In this document: positions 44,592-54,340 of the stretch, piece by piece | Numbering within the stretch: position 1 is the first letter of the stretch | How the letters are laid out: the number at the start of each line of letters is the position of its first letter | Assembly (NCBI GenBank): GCA_040399685.1 | Contig: JBBART010000003.1 | Location: 186,001 to 250,000, forward strand | DNA from: CAIQQQ01 sp040399685 | GTDB lineage: Bacteria; Pseudomonadota; Alphaproteobacteria; Acetobacterales; Acetobacteraceae | Length of the DNA stretch: 64,000 nucleotides | Direction of reading: 5' to 3' | Program-made: the position numbers and the translations under genes | The notes under the pieces: generated by a model | Told to the model about the DNA's origin: nothing | The model's input: the letters and a program-made list of their open reading frames with translations, nothing else | Database searches by the model: none

Positions 44592-44644
44592 GATAATCCT
44601 TGGTGTGTGCACGCCATCGGCTGGGTTGAGCGCAAGAGGGCCTT

Positions 44645-45403
44645 CTAGCCGCCAGGGGCTGCGGCGGCAACCGTGCTGGCAGCATTGGCAATCGCCAGAA
44701 AGTCCGAGGCGTTCAAACTGGCCCCGCCGACCAATGCGCCACCAACGTCCGGCAACGCAAGCAATGTCGCGGCGTTGGAGGGCTTCACAGAGCCGCCATA
44801 CAAAATAAGCATCGCCTGCCCTGTGGCGCCAAGATGGCTGACCAGCGTGGCGCGGATATGCGCATGCATGGCTGCCACGTCCTCGGCGGTCGGCGTGCGA
44901 CCGGTGCCGATGGCCCAAACCGGCTCGTAGGCGACCACGCCTGCGAAATCAGCCGGCAGGCTGCCGATCAATTGCGCACCGACGATGGCGTATTCCTGAC
45001 CGGCCAGGCGCTGGGACTCGGTCTCGCCCACGCAGACGATGGGCGTGAGGCCGGTGGCGATCGCGGCGGCGGTTTTGGCGCGCACGATGGCATCGGTCTC
45101 GCCGTGGTCGGCGCGGCGTTCGGAATGGCCGAGAATGACCCAAGACGCGCCGGCGTCGCGCAGCATGGGCGCCGAGATGTCGCCGGTATGGGCGCCATTG
45201 GCGTTCACATGGCAGTCCTGCCCGCCCACGGCCACGCCGGAGCCCTGCAAGATCTCGGCGACGGCAGCGATCAGCGTCGCTGGCGGACACACCAGCAGAT
45301 CGCACCTGACTTCGGCCGCGCCATCACGCAACGGACCCGCGATTGCGGCGGCCTCCGCGCGCAGTCCGTTCATTTTCCAATTGCCCGCGATCAGCTTGCG
45401 CAT
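44645..45403 (-). CDS. tpiA: Triosephosphate isomerase
   Basis: Encodes 252 residues from ATG 45403, seven bases after GGAG; an ATG at 45409 is too close to that site. Motifs are [17 protein letters not shown] (catalytic His), [10 protein letters not shown] (catalytic Glu) and [10 protein letters not shown]. It interconverts DHAP and glyceraldehyde-3-phosphate. It is the first gene of the tpiA-secG-pyrG-kdsA run and divergent from the foldase gene. Confidence 0.96.
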   Translation of the reverse strand: MRKLIAGNWKMNGLRAEAAAIAGPLRDGAAEVRCDLLVCPPATLIAAVAEILQGSGVAVGGQDCHVNANGAHTGDISAPMLRDAGASWVILGHSERRADHGETDAIVRAKTAAAIATGLTPIVCVGETESQRLAGQEYAIVGAQLIGSLPADFAGVVAYEPVWAIGTGRTPTAEDVAAMHAHIRATLVSHLGATGQAMLILYGGSVKPSNAATLLALPDVGGALVGGASLNASDFLAIANAASTVAAAAPGG

Positions 45404-45523
45404 CGTCATTCTCCCGCATCGTCCGCTGATGGCTCTAGCCGATCCCGCCGCAAGGTGGCAAACCGACGCCAGCACGCCTTATGGTGACGCTCTTTACCCG
45501 CTTCTTTGTCTGGGATCTTTTTG

Positions 45524-47443
45524 ATGCTCTCGCTGTTCCGCCGCTTCCTCGACACCTGGGCCGCCAAGGCCTTCTTCATCGTGCTCGTGGCATCGTTTGG
45601 CCTGTGGGGCGTGGCCGACGTCGTGCGCAACCTCGGACAGCAGACCTCGCTGGCGGTGGTCGGCGCGCGCAAGATCGAACTGCCCGAGGCGCAAGAGGCG
45701 TATCGCCGGCAATTGGCGCAGGTGACGCGGATGTTCGGCACCAACATCACCCCCACCCCCGAGATCCGCCGCTCGGTGGCCGGACAGGCCGTGGAGCGGT
45801 TGATCACAACGGCGGCGCTGGACAACAAGGCGGCCGATCTGGGCCTGACGGTGCCTGACGACGCCTTGCGCCAGGCGGTGTTCGAGATCCCGGCCTTCAA
45901 GGGTCCAAAAGGCACCTTCGACCGCGCCACCTTCGAGAGCGTGCTGCGCAACAACGGGCTGACCGAGAAGCGCTTTCTCGACCTGATGCGCTCGGATCTG
46001 GCGCAAAAGCAGATGCTTGAGGCCATCCGTGCCGGCACCAAGGCGCCAGACGTGATGGCGAAGGCGGTGTTCGGCTTCCAGCGCGAGCAGCGCGTGGCAG
46101 CCTCCGTCGAGCTTCCGTTCGCATCGGCAGCCAAGCCCGAGGCCGCCACGGACGCCCAGCTGGAGCGGTATTACGACAACAACAAAAGCCGCTACACCAC
46201 GACCGAATATCGCCGCATCAAGGTGGTGGTGCTGTCGCCGGAAACCCTCGAATCTGAAATCACGGTGTCGGATGCCGACATCGCCGCAGCCTTCGCGGTC
46301 CGCAAAGCCGAATTCAACACCGCCGAGAAGCGCTCGGTGCAGGTGCTGCTGGCGCAGGACGAGGCCGTTGCCAAGCGGCTGGCCGAGGCCTGGAAGGCCG
46401 GCGCCGACTGGGCCAGCATTCAGAAAACCGCGGCCGATGCCGGCGCCTCCGGCGTGGAGCTTTCGGATGCCGTGCAGGAAGAGTTCCCGGCCCCCGAACT
46501 GGGGGTGGCTGTGTTCGGGGCTGCGCTGGACGACGTGCCGACCCCGGTGCGCAGCGCGCTCGGCTGGCACGTGGTGAAGGTGGTCGCCATCACGCCCGGT
46601 GCATCGCGGACGCTGGCCGAGATGACGCCGATCCTGAAGGCCCGGATTGTGGCCGATCGCGCCGTCGATCTGCTCTACACCCGCGCCAACAAGGTGGAAG
46701 ACGCCTTGGCCGCCGGCACCTCGCTGGATGATCTACCGGGCGATCTTGGCCTGGCGGCGACGTCCGGCACGCTGGACGCCCAGGGCCTGACGCTCGAAGG
46801 CGTGGCAGCGCCGATCCCGGGGCCTGCCGAGTTGCGCCCTGCCCTCGTGCTGGCCGCGTTTCAGGCCAAGAAGGGCGATGCCCCGCATCTGACCCAGGCG
46901 CCGAACGCCGCCAATGGCGCGCAGTCGTTCTTCGCGTTCTCGGTGGAGGAGATTTTCGCCCCCGAAGCACGTCCGTTGCCGCAGGTGATCGACACCGTGC
47001 GCGCCGATTGGACGCGCGACGCCATCCGCCGCACCCAGGAAGAGGCCGCGGCCAAGCTGCTGGCCGCCGTAAAGGGCGGGCAGTCGCTGGAGGATGCCGC
47101 AACCGTGGCCGGCGTGCAGGTCCGCACCCTCGCCGCTGCCGGCCGCGCCGCGCCGGTCGATGGCGTGCCGACCCAGCTTGTCACGCCGCTGTTCGGATTG
47201 AAGCTCGGTGAAGCCACCATGGCCGAAACGCCGGAAGGCTTCGTGGTGGCGGTGCTGAAGCAGATCATCGCCGCTGACCCTGCCGCCGATCCGGCGAGCT
47301 ATGCCGCGATGCGCGAACAGCTTGGTAAGGCATTGGCCGATGACAGCGAGACGCTGTTCGCCACCATCGTGCGCACCCGCGCCGAGCCAAAGGTGAACCG
47401 TGCCCAGCTTGAGACCCTCGTTCAGGCGGACCCCACCCCATGA
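45524..47443 (+). CDS. SurA/PpiD-like membrane-anchored peptidyl-prolyl isomerase
   Basis: Encodes 639 residues from ATG 45524; an in-frame start at 45506 is possible. One N-terminal transmembrane helix (AAKAFFIVLVASFGLWGVADVV) anchors a periplasmic chaperone. A SurA_N-like region follows (about 40-190), then a parvulin-like domain around residues 270-370 with SVQVLLAQDEAVA and LGWHVVKVVAITPG. The parvulin core looks degenerate. It ends with an ATGA overlap into trpE, the order seen in related genomes. Confidence 0.88.
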   Translation: MLSLFRRFLDTWAAKAFFIVLVASFGLWGVADVVRNLGQQTSLAVVGARKIELPEAQEAYRRQLAQVTRMFGTNITPTPEIRRSVAGQAVERLITTAALDNKAADLGLTVPDDALRQAVFEIPAFKGPKGTFDRATFESVLRNNGLTEKRFLDLMRSDLAQKQMLEAIRAGTKAPDVMAKAVFGFQREQRVAASVELPFASAAKPEAATDAQLERYYDNNKSRYTTTEYRRIKVVVLSPETLESEITVSDADIAAAFAVRKAEFNTAEKRSVQVLLAQDEAVAKRLAEAWKAGADWASIQKTAADAGASGVELSDAVQEEFPAPELGVAVFGAALDDVPTPVRSALGWHVVKVVAITPGASRTLAEMTPILKARIVADRAVDLLYTRANKVEDALAAGTSLDDLPGDLGLAATSGTLDAQGLTLEGVAAPIPGPAELRPALVLAAFQAKKGDAPHLTQAPNAANGAQSFFAFSVEEIFAPEARPLPQVIDTVRADWTRDAIRRTQEEAAAKLLAAVKGGQSLEDAATVAGVQVRTLAAAGRAAPVDGVPTQLVTPLFGLKLGEATMAETPEGFVVAVLKQIIAADPAADPASYAAMREQLGKALADDSETLFATIVRTRAEPKVNRAQLETLVQADPTP

Positions 47444-48939
47444 CCGATGAGAGCCAATTCACCGCCGATTATCTGGCCGGGCGTGGCCATCTGGTCTGGA
47501 CCCGGGCCGTGGCCGATCTGGAAACGCCGGTGGCGGCGTTTTTGAAACTCGCGCAGGGCCGGCCGCTCAGCTTCCTGCTCGAATCGGTGGAAGGCGGCGC
47601 GTCGCGTGGCCGGTATTCCATCATCGGCATGGACCCCGACCTCGTCTGGCGCTGCCAAAACGGCCGGGCCGAGTTGAACCGCAACGCGCTGGCCGCTCCT
47701 TACGGCTTCGTGCCCGAGACGCTGGCGCCGCTGGACAGCCTGCGCGCGCTGATCGCCGAGGCGCGACTGGAGGTTCCGACTGGATTGCCGCCGATGGCGG
47801 GCGGTCTGGTGGGCTATCTGGGCTACGACATGGTGCGCCAGATGGAGTCCCTGCCCGACAAGAACGCCGATGTTCTGGGCGTGCCGGATGCGATCATGCT
47901 GCGGCCGACGCTGTTTGCGATCTTTGACAACGTGACCGACCTGCTGACCTTCGCAGCCCCCGTCTACCCCCGCGCCGGGGTTTCGGCGGCCACGGCCTGG
48001 CAGGCGGCGCAGGACCGGCTGGCGCAGGCCGCCCTGGCGCTGACCCGGGCCCTGCCGTTGGCGGCGCCCGCGGTGGATCTGCCGCCGATGCCGGAACCGA
48101 CCTCCACCTTCACGAAGGACGGCTATATCGCGGCTGTCGAACGGGCGAAGGATTACATTCGCGCTGGCGACGTGTTCCAGGTGGTGCCGAGCCAGCGTTT
48201 CTCCGTGCCGTTCGCCCTGCCGCCGCTTTCGCTCTATCGGGCGCTGCGACGGATCAGCCCGGCGCCGTTCCTGTTCTTCCTCGATTTTGGCGCCTTCTCC
48301 ATCGTCGGCTCCAGCCCGGAGATTTTGGTGCGGCTGCGCGACAACGTTGTCACCATCCGCCCCCTCGCCGGCACCCGCCTGCGCGGTGCGACGCATGAGG
48401 AGGACCAGCGCCTGGCCGCCGAACTGCTCGCTGATCCGAAGGAGCGCGCCGAGCATCTGATGTTGCTCGACCTCGGCCGCAACGATGTGGGCCGCGTGGC
48501 CGAGATCGGCACGGTGAAGGTGACGGAGAGCTTCGCCATCGAGCGCTTCAGCCACGTGATGCACATCATGTCCGAGGTGCAGGGCCAGTTGAAGCCGGGT
48601 CTCGATGCCGTGGACGCCCTCGTCGGCGGCTTCCCGGCCGGCACGCTGACCGGCGCGCCCAAGGTGCGCGCCATGCAGATCATCGAGGAACTGGAGCCGG
48701 TGCGACGCGGGATCTATGCCGGCTGTATCGGTTATTTCGCCCCGGACGGCACGATGGACACCTGCATCGGCCTGCGGACGGCGGTTGTGAAGGACGGCGT
48801 CATGCACGTCCAGGCCGGCGCTGGCGTGGTCGCGGACAGCAACCCGGAGGCGGAATATGAAGAAACCCGCCAGAAGGCACGCTCCTTGTTCCGCGCCGCC
48901 GAGGAAGCCGTTCGGTTCGCATCCGGTCGCGGAGCGTAG
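47440..48939 (+). CDS. trpE: Anthranilate synthase component I
   Basis: A 499-residue chorismate-using enzyme. The N-terminal LLESVEGG is the tryptophan feedback site (LLES). The catalytic domain has RAKDYIRAGDVFQVVPSQRF, PLAGTRLRGATHEED, LLDLGRNDVGRVAEIGTVKV, FSHVMHIMSEVQG, FPAGTLTGAPKVRAMQII and GAGVVADSNPEAEYEE. The glutaminase partner trpG is not nearby. The stop TAG lies within the palindrome at 48936. Confidence 0.95.
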   Translation: MTDESQFTADYLAGRGHLVWTRAVADLETPVAAFLKLAQGRPLSFLLESVEGGASRGRYSIIGMDPDLVWRCQNGRAELNRNALAAPYGFVPETLAPLDSLRALIAEARLEVPTGLPPMAGGLVGYLGYDMVRQMESLPDKNADVLGVPDAIMLRPTLFAIFDNVTDLLTFAAPVYPRAGVSAATAWQAAQDRLAQAALALTRALPLAAPAVDLPPMPEPTSTFTKDGYIAAVERAKDYIRAGDVFQVVPSQRFSVPFALPPLSLYRALRRISPAPFLFFLDFGAFSIVGSSPEILVRLRDNVVTIRPLAGTRLRGATHEEDQRLAAELLADPKERAEHLMLLDLGRNDVGRVAEIGTVKVTESFAIERFSHVMHIMSEVQGQLKPGLDAVDALVGGFPAGTLTGAPKVRAMQIIEELEPVRRGIYAGCIGYFAPDGTMDTCIGLRTAVVKDGVMHVQAGAGVVADSNPEAEYEETRQKARSLFRAAEEAVRFASGRGA

Positions 48940-48960
48940 GTCGGGCGTTGCCCGACCTAC
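48936..48960. repeat. REP-like palindrome, family 1 single unit
   Basis: A 25-base perfect palindrome: GTAG, stem GTCGGGC, loop GTT, stem GCCCGAC, then CTAC. The stem is identical to the pair at 1932-1990. It begins within the trpE stop codon and its last C is the first base of the stop codon of the convergent TPR gene, so it bridges both 3' ends. Confidence 0.75.
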
Positions 48961-49529
48961 TAGCTATCCTGCCCTTCAACGCGCAGTCGCAACTCCTTCA
49001 GATGCGACTGCGCGCCGACGGTTTTCGGATCGATCTCGATCAGCTTCTTCCAGGCCGCCAACGCGCCAGCAGCATTTCCCTGTGCCTCGGCAATGGCAGA
49101 CAGCTGGCGCCAGGCCGCGAAATTGCGCGGTTCCCGCTTGATCGCCTCCTCCAGATCGCGATAGGCGCCGGCCACGTCGCCAAGCTCGTAGCGCGCAAGG
49201 GCGCGGCGGCTGAACAATTCCGCCATGTCCGGCTCCAGCACGAGGGCAGCCTCGAAATCCTGTAGCGCCTCGGCGGCATCGCCGGCTTGGAGGTTCCGCG
49301 CCCCACGCCCCGCCAGCAACGCCGCGGTCGGCCCGCCGGATTTTGCCCAGAGCTGCATGATCCGCCGCTCTATGCGCGCCGCAACCTCATCGCTGGGGGC
49401 AAGCGGCAGCGCCGTCAGCAACTGGTCCAACTCAGATTTGGCTGGCTCAGGTTTGGCAGGATCATGTCGCGGCTGCGCCGAGGCGGCCGAGACACTGAAC
49501 GACAGCAGCATGACCAGGAGAATGCGCAT
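48960..49529 (-). CDS. Exported TPR-repeat protein
   Basis: Encodes 189 residues from ATG 49529. The signal peptide is RILLVMLLSFSVSAASA. Two or three tetratricopeptide repeats follow: LLAGRGARNLQAGDAAEALQDFEAALVLEPD, LFSRRALARYELGDVAGAYRDLEEAIKREPRN and WRQLSAIAEAQGNAAGALAAWKKLIEIDP. It is a probable periplasmic adaptor with unknown partner. It follows glcF by 41 bp on the same strand. Confidence 0.88.
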   Translation of the reverse strand: MRILLVMLLSFSVSAASAQPRHDPAKPEPAKSELDQLLTALPLAPSDEVAARIERRIMQLWAKSGGPTAALLAGRGARNLQAGDAAEALQDFEAALVLEPDMAELFSRRALARYELGDVAGAYRDLEEAIKREPRNFAAWRQLSAIAEAQGNAAGALAAWKKLIEIDPKTVGAQSHLKELRLRVEGQDS

Positions 49530-49570
49530 GCCCAATGCTCGCGCAGCTTCCCCTCTGGATGCAAGCCCGA

Positions 49571-50875
49571 TCAAGCGCTCGTGGGAAGGCCCACGGGCTC
49601 TGGGCCGCCGGCCATCCAGTCCAGCAGTTCCACGGTGTGCACCACGGGCGTCTTGCCGGCGAGTTGGGTCATGCAGCCGATATTGCCAGCAGCGATCAGG
49701 TCCGGCTTCACGGCCGCGATGTTGGCCAGCTTCCGCTCGCGCAACTGCCCTGCGATGACGGGCTGCATCAGGTTGTAGGTGCCGGCGGACCCGCAGCAGA
49801 TATGCGCCTCAGCCGGCACGGCCACAGCGAAACCGGCGCGGGCCAGCAGGGCCTTGGGCTCATTGGTGATCTTCTGGCCGTGTTGCAGGCTGCACGCCGC
49901 GTGATAGGCCACCGTGAGCCTCGGCGCGGGGCGTGTGGGGGCGTAGCCGATCCGCGTGAGGTATTCGCTGATGTCGCACGCCAGCGCCGACACGCGTTCG
50001 GCTTCTGGGCTTTCAGCCTCATTGCGGAACATGAAGCCGTAATCCTTCACCGTCGTGCCGCAGCCGGAGGTGTTGATCACGATCGCGTCCAGCCCGTCAC
50101 CATCGCGTTCGGCGGTCCAGGCGGCGATGTTGGCGCGGGCGGCGGCCATGGCCGGGTCGTGCTGGCCCATATGGTGGGTCAATGCGCCGCAGCAGCCGGC
50201 CCCCTTGGCCACCACCACCTCGATGCCCATGCGGGTGAGCAGGCGGATCGTGGCCTCGTTGATCTGCGGCGCCAGCACCTGCTGGGCGCAGCCGGCCAGC
50301 AATGCCACCCGGCCACGGCGGGTTCCGATGGCCGCATGCACACGCGGGCGCTCGACTGCACTGGCCGGCGGCACGCGGACCGGCGCCAAGGCCAGCATCG
50401 CGCGCAGGCGCTGGAACATAATGCCGCGATCGGGGATGACGCGGCCCAGCGGGCGCACGGCACGGGCGGCGATCAACGCAACCCGCAGGCGGCCCGGATA
50501 GGGCAGCACAAGCTTGAGCATGGTGCGCATCATCCGCTCATGCCACGGCCGACGATACGTGTTCTCGATATAGGCGCGGGCATGGTCGACCAGGTGCATG
50601 TAGTTCACGCCGGACGGGCATGTGGTCATGCAGGACAGGCACGACAGGCAGCGATCAACGTGGCGCACCACTTCCTCGGTGGCCGGACGGCCTGATTCAA
50701 GCATGTCCTTGATCAGGTAGATGCGGCCCCGTGGGCTGTCGAGTTCGTCGCCCAGCAGCAAAAAAGTGGGGCATGTGGCGGTGCAGAAACCGCAATGCAC
50801 GCAGGTGCGCAGAATCGTGTTTGAGGACGCGATCTCGGGGTCGCGCAACTGGTCCGGCGTGAACAGGGTTTGCAT
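49571..50875 (-). CDS. glcF: Glycolate oxidase iron-sulfur subunit
   Basis: A 434-residue subunit. Two ferredoxin clusters are visible: CVHCGFCTATCPT (Cys25, 28, 31, 35) and CLSCLSCMTTCPSG (Cys76, 79, 82, 86). Two CCG-type domains follow, with LLAGCAQQVLAPQINEAT...GAGCCGAL and AYHAACSLQHGQKI...CCGSAGTYNL. It passes electrons from GlcD/GlcE towards quinone. Confidence 0.95.
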   Translation of the reverse strand: MQTLFTPDQLRDPEIASSNTILRTCVHCGFCTATCPTFLLLGDELDSPRGRIYLIKDMLESGRPATEEVVRHVDRCLSCLSCMTTCPSGVNYMHLVDHARAYIENTYRRPWHERMMRTMLKLVLPYPGRLRVALIAARAVRPLGRVIPDRGIMFQRLRAMLALAPVRVPPASAVERPRVHAAIGTRRGRVALLAGCAQQVLAPQINEATIRLLTRMGIEVVVAKGAGCCGALTHHMGQHDPAMAAARANIAAWTAERDGDGLDAIVINTSGCGTTVKDYGFMFRNEAESPEAERVSALACDISEYLTRIGYAPTRPAPRLTVAYHAACSLQHGQKITNEPKALLARAGFAVAVPAEAHICCGSAGTYNLMQPVIAGQLRERKLANIAAVKPDLIAAGNIGCMTQLAGKTPVVHTVELLDWMAGGPEPVGLPTSA

Positions 50876-50887
50876 AAAGTGGGTCGC

Positions 50888-51157
50888 TCAGGCGTTGGCG
50901 CGGGCGGCGAAGACGATGCCGGTCAAGGCAGCCCCCAGCGCCACGGCCTGCGCGAGAATGCGGTCGGTCTGGGTGAACATCCATGAATACTCAAAGATCA
51001 CCGCTGACATGGCGGACAGCACAAACACCACAGCCACAAAGATGGCCCAGACGTCCCGCCGCCGGCCTTGCAGCATGAACATGCTGGATGCAATCCCGAT
51101 CACCAGGGCTGCAACAACGACGATGAGCGTAGCCAGCAGCGAAAGCTGGTAGTCCAT
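50888..51157 (-). CDS. Small three-helix membrane protein within the glc operon
   Basis: An 89-residue protein that I do not recognise. Three hydrophobic helices are visible: LLATLIVVVAALVIGIASSMFML, VWAIFVAVVFVLSAMSAVIFEYSW and ILAQAVALGAALTGIVFAA. QGRRRD forms a positive cytoplasmic loop. It lies between glcE (17 bp) and glcF (12 bp) on the same strand, so it is almost certainly co-expressed. A membrane anchor for the GlcDEF complex is a reasonable guess. Confidence 0.75.
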   Translation of the reverse strand: MDYQLSLLATLIVVVAALVIGIASSMFMLQGRRRDVWAIFVAVVFVLSAMSAVIFEYSWMFTQTDRILAQAVALGAALTGIVFAARANA

Positions 51158-51174
51158 GAGTGTTCTCCTTGTCG

Positions 51175-52380
51175 CTACAATCCGGCCCGCATGCGGCCTG
51201 GATTGAGAATGCCTTTCGGGTCGAATGCAGCTTTCACACGCTGGCTGATCCGCGCCAAGGGGGCGGATTCAGGCGGCACGACATCCATCGCGGCGCGCAG
51301 CGGTTCAGGGCCACGAAACAGCGTGTATGTGCCGCCCTCGTTCTGGGCGGCGCGGCAGACCTGGGCGTGTGTTTGCTCGGTGGCGGGACCGGCGATCCAT
51401 ACCAGCCCGCCGCCCCAATCCATGAACCAGCGTGCCCCGAACGCCCGCTTCAGCGCCTGCACCACACGGGGGCCGGCGGAGGGACGAACCGAAATGCGCC
51501 AAATGGCATCCTGCGGCGCTGCTTCCAGCGGCATTGCGTCGCGCACCGCGTTCCACACCGCGCGGGTGGCGCCGTCATCGAGGATTTCGGCGACGCCAAA
51601 GCGCGCCAGATCCGCGCGCAGCCGGTCGATCCGATACGTGACGGACGGCGCGAAATCCTCGATTCGCGCCAGAGTCACACTGTTGCCCAGCCAGGCCACA
51701 ACTGGAAGCCGGGCGGCCGACGATGCCGGCAGATACGCAGCCCCAGACACCGCATATGGCGAGCCCAGGGCGGCCGCGAGAGCCGCCACGCCCTGCACCG
51801 GATCAAGCCCGCCGATGGCCAGCGTGGCCCGGCGTTCCGGCGCGGGCAGCACCTTGAGCGTGACCTCGGTCATCACCGCGAGCGTGCCGTGGCTGCCGGT
51901 GAGCAGCTTGCAGACATCCAGTCCCGTGACGTTCTTCAACACCCGGCCGCCGGCGCGAATCACCTCGCCGGTGCCGTTGACGGCGCGCACGCCCATCACG
52001 TGGTCCCGCGTCGCACCCCAGGCGATACGGCGCGGACCGGACAGGTTGGCCGCCACCACGCCGCCGATCGTCTGGGCGGAGGTGGTGCCCATGATGGCGC
52101 CGAAATCAGGCGGTTCGGCAATCAGATGCTGGCCATGCGCCGCCAGCGCCGCTTCGATCTCCACCAGCGGCGTGCCGGCCCGGGCGGACATGATCAGTTC
52201 GCTCGGCGAATACAGCGTGATGCCGACAAGATTGCGCGTCGACAGGGTGCGGGCCGCCTGCACCGGGCGCAGAAGGCCGGATTTGCTGGCATTGCCGCAG
52301 ACCGCAATCGGCTCACCCACGGCATGGGCCGAGATGATTTCCGCCGCGAGATCGGCCTCGGTTTCCGGTGCTGACAACAT
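51175..52380 (-). CDS. glcE: Glycolate oxidase FAD-binding subunit
   Basis: A 401-residue GlcE. The shortened PCMH-type FAD domain has GNASKSGLLRPVQAARTLSTRNLVGI, GGVVAANLSGPRRIAWGATRDHVMGVRAVNGTGEVIRAGGRVLKNVTGLDVCKLLTGSHGTLAV-like order, here seen in short blocks. It ends RISQRVKAAFDPKGILNPGRM, the usual C-terminal substrate-binding signature. It starts directly after the glcD stop. Confidence 0.94.
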   Translation of the reverse strand: MLSAPETEADLAAEIISAHAVGEPIAVCGNASKSGLLRPVQAARTLSTRNLVGITLYSPSELIMSARAGTPLVEIEAALAAHGQHLIAEPPDFGAIMGTTSAQTIGGVVAANLSGPRRIAWGATRDHVMGVRAVNGTGEVIRAGGRVLKNVTGLDVCKLLTGSHGTLAVMTEVTLKVLPAPERRATLAIGGLDPVQGVAALAAALGSPYAVSGAAYLPASSAARLPVVAWLGNSVTLARIEDFAPSVTYRIDRLRADLARFGVAEILDDGATRAVWNAVRDAMPLEAAPQDAIWRISVRPSAGPRVVQALKRAFGARWFMDWGGGLVWIAGPATEQTHAQVCRAAQNEGGTYTLFRGPEPLRAAMDVVPPESAPLARISQRVKAAFDPKGILNPGRMRAGL

Positions 52381-53841
52381 CTATTCGGCTGCCATGGTGG
52401 TCGCGGGCATCGCGGCGGCGGGCAGCTTCAGCGGGAACACCTTGGACGGGTTCAGCAGCCACTCCGGATCGAACGCCGATTTGATCCGGCGTTGCTGGTC
52501 CAGTTCGGTTTCGGTGAATTGCACGTTCATCAGATCTCGCTTCTCAACGCCCACGCCGTGCTCGCCGGTGAGGCATCCGCCAACTTCGACGCACAGGCGC
52601 AAAATATCGGCGCCGAATTTCTCGGCCTTGTGGAAGCTGCTGGCGTCGTTGGCATCAAACATGATCAGCGGGTGCAGGTTGCCGTCGCCGGCATGAAACA
52701 CATTGGCCACTGCCAGGCCGCATTCAGCACTCATCTCGCCGATCCGGCGCAACACCTCAGGCAGGCGCGAGGTGGGGATGGTGCCGTCCATGCACAGATA
52801 ATCCGGGCTGATGCGGCCGACGGCGCCGAACGCGCCCTTGCGGCCCTTCCAGATCGCCAGGCTTTCTTCAGCCGATTCGGACACTTTGAGGCTGATCGGG
52901 TTGAATCTGCGGCAAATTTCCTTGATGCGGCCCAGCAGGTCGTCCTGCTCGGCCACGCTGCCCTCGACCTCGATGATCAGCAGCGCCTCCGCATCCATCG
53001 GATAGCCGGCATGGGCGAATGCCTCGCAGGCATGGATGCAGGGCTTGTCCATGAACTCCAGCGCCACCGGGATGATGCCGGACGAGATGATGGCATCGAC
53101 GCAGCTTCCGGCGATCTCGGTGCCGTCGAATGCCGCCAGCATGGCGCGCTGGCCCTCGGGGCTGCGCAGGATTCGCACCGTCACCTCGGTGACGATGCAC
53201 AGCTGGCCCTCGCTGCCGGTGATCAGCCCCAGCCAGTCATAGCCGGCGCTGTCGCAATGGGCGCCGCCGATCTCGATGATCTCGCCCTCAACGGTGACGA
53301 TCTTGAGACCGAGCAGATTGTTGGCCGTCACGCCGTAGCGCAGGCAATGCGCGCCACCGGAATTCATCATCACGTTGCCGCCGATCATGCAGGCCAGCTG
53401 GCTGGACGGATCGGGCGCGTAAAAGAAGCCGTGTTCCTGCACCGCCTGGGTGATGCCGATATTGGTGACGCCTGCCTGCACCACGGCGGCGCGGTCGGCG
53501 TAATCGATGTCGAGGATGCGGTTCATGCGCATAAGGCCCAGCACCACCGAATCGGCCATGGGCAGCGCCCCGCCGGACAGGCTGGTGCCAGCGCCGCGCG
53601 GCACCACGCGCACGCCTTCGGCATGGCAGAAGGCCATGACGGCGGCCACCTGTTCGGTTGTTTCGGGCAACGCCACGGCCAAAGGCGGCTGGCGGTAGGC
53701 CGACAGCCCGTCCGTTTCGTAAGGTTTGAGCCGCAGGGTTTCACCGATCACCCCGGTGGGTGGCAGGATTTTGCGCAATCCAGCCAATATCGCCTCGCGA
53801 CGCGCCATTACGCCTGGTTTGGCATCGTATTGCGCGATCAC
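52381..53841 (-). CDS. glcD: Glycolate oxidase subunit GlcD (FAD-linked)
   Basis: A 486-residue catalytic flavoprotein that oxidises glycolate to glyoxylate. GTG 53841 has GGGGAAA upstream; an ATG 11 codons later is possible. The FAD domain shows VVPRGAGTSLSGGALP, AVVQAGVTNIGIT, MIGGNVMMNSGGAHCLRYG and WLGLITGSEGQLCIVTEV. The C-terminus has NVFHAGDGNLHPLI and GCLTGEHGVGVEKRDLM, the metal/substrate site of the FAD-linked oxidase family. It is the first gene of the operon. Confidence 0.95.
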   Translation of the reverse strand: MIAQYDAKPGVMARREAILAGLRKILPPTGVIGETLRLKPYETDGLSAYRQPPLAVALPETTEQVAAVMAFCHAEGVRVVPRGAGTSLSGGALPMADSVVLGLMRMNRILDIDYADRAAVVQAGVTNIGITQAVQEHGFFYAPDPSSQLACMIGGNVMMNSGGAHCLRYGVTANNLLGLKIVTVEGEIIEIGGAHCDSAGYDWLGLITGSEGQLCIVTEVTVRILRSPEGQRAMLAAFDGTEIAGSCVDAIISSGIIPVALEFMDKPCIHACEAFAHAGYPMDAEALLIIEVEGSVAEQDDLLGRIKEICRRFNPISLKVSESAEESLAIWKGRKGAFGAVGRISPDYLCMDGTIPTSRLPEVLRRIGEMSAECGLAVANVFHAGDGNLHPLIMFDANDASSFHKAEKFGADILRLCVEVGGCLTGEHGVGVEKRDLMNVQFTETELDQQRRIKSAFDPEWLLNPSKVFPLKLPAAAMPATTMAAE

Positions 53842-53964
53842 GTTCGTTTCCCCTCAGGCCTGTTTGCCCCGCATGTTTCACCATGTGCCGCCGTTTTCCG
53901 GTTTCGACAAGGTTTCAGCGAGATGAGCTCATCATATGGCGCTGACGCAGACGGACACCAAACA

Positions 53965-54004
53965 TGAACATGGCCCGCAGACAAAAATCCGCGAGCCATG
54001 TTCA
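53965..54004 (-). terminator. Terminator-like hairpin after rpmJ
   Basis: A 14-base stem TGAACATGGCCCGC with one mismatch in the partner arm and a 12-base loop containing AAAAATCC. It lies 45 bp beyond rpmJ and 120 bp before the glcD start, separating the two transcripts. Confidence 0.55.
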
Positions 54005-54048
54005 GAAGATTGTCCCTGACCGAGCGTCATTGACGCCCCGATGTGCAA

Positions 54049-54174
54049 TCAGCCCTGACGAGCCTTCATGCGTGGGTTCTTCTTGTTGATGACGTAGACG
54101 CGCCCACGGCGGCGAACCACGCGACAATTCTTGTCACGGATTTTAGCCGATTTGAGGCTGTTGCGAACTTTCAT
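54049..54174 (-). CDS. rpmJ: 50S ribosomal protein L36
   Basis: A 41-residue gene starting ATG 54174: [17 protein letters not shown], then [19 protein letters not shown] and KARQG. This is the type of L36 whose zinc ligands are largely lost: one Cys remains where the zinc form has three Cys and a His. That is typical of alphaproteobacteria with a zinc-independent L36. It stands alone, with its own promoter and terminator. Confidence 0.95.
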   Translation of the reverse strand: MKVRNSLKSAKIRDKNCRVVRRRGRVYVINKKNPRMKARQG

Positions 54175-54340
54175 GGGACTGGGCCTTGCTACGCCGAAAT
54201 GAGGCGCGGTGGTTAGAACCAGGGGGGCGCCGTGTCAATATCTGACGGCGACACACCTCCTGAAGATATGAACGGATAGACGACGCGGTTGACGCACTTG
54301 CTGTCAGGGCCGATGTGCGTCGCAGCACAGGAGCACGTCA

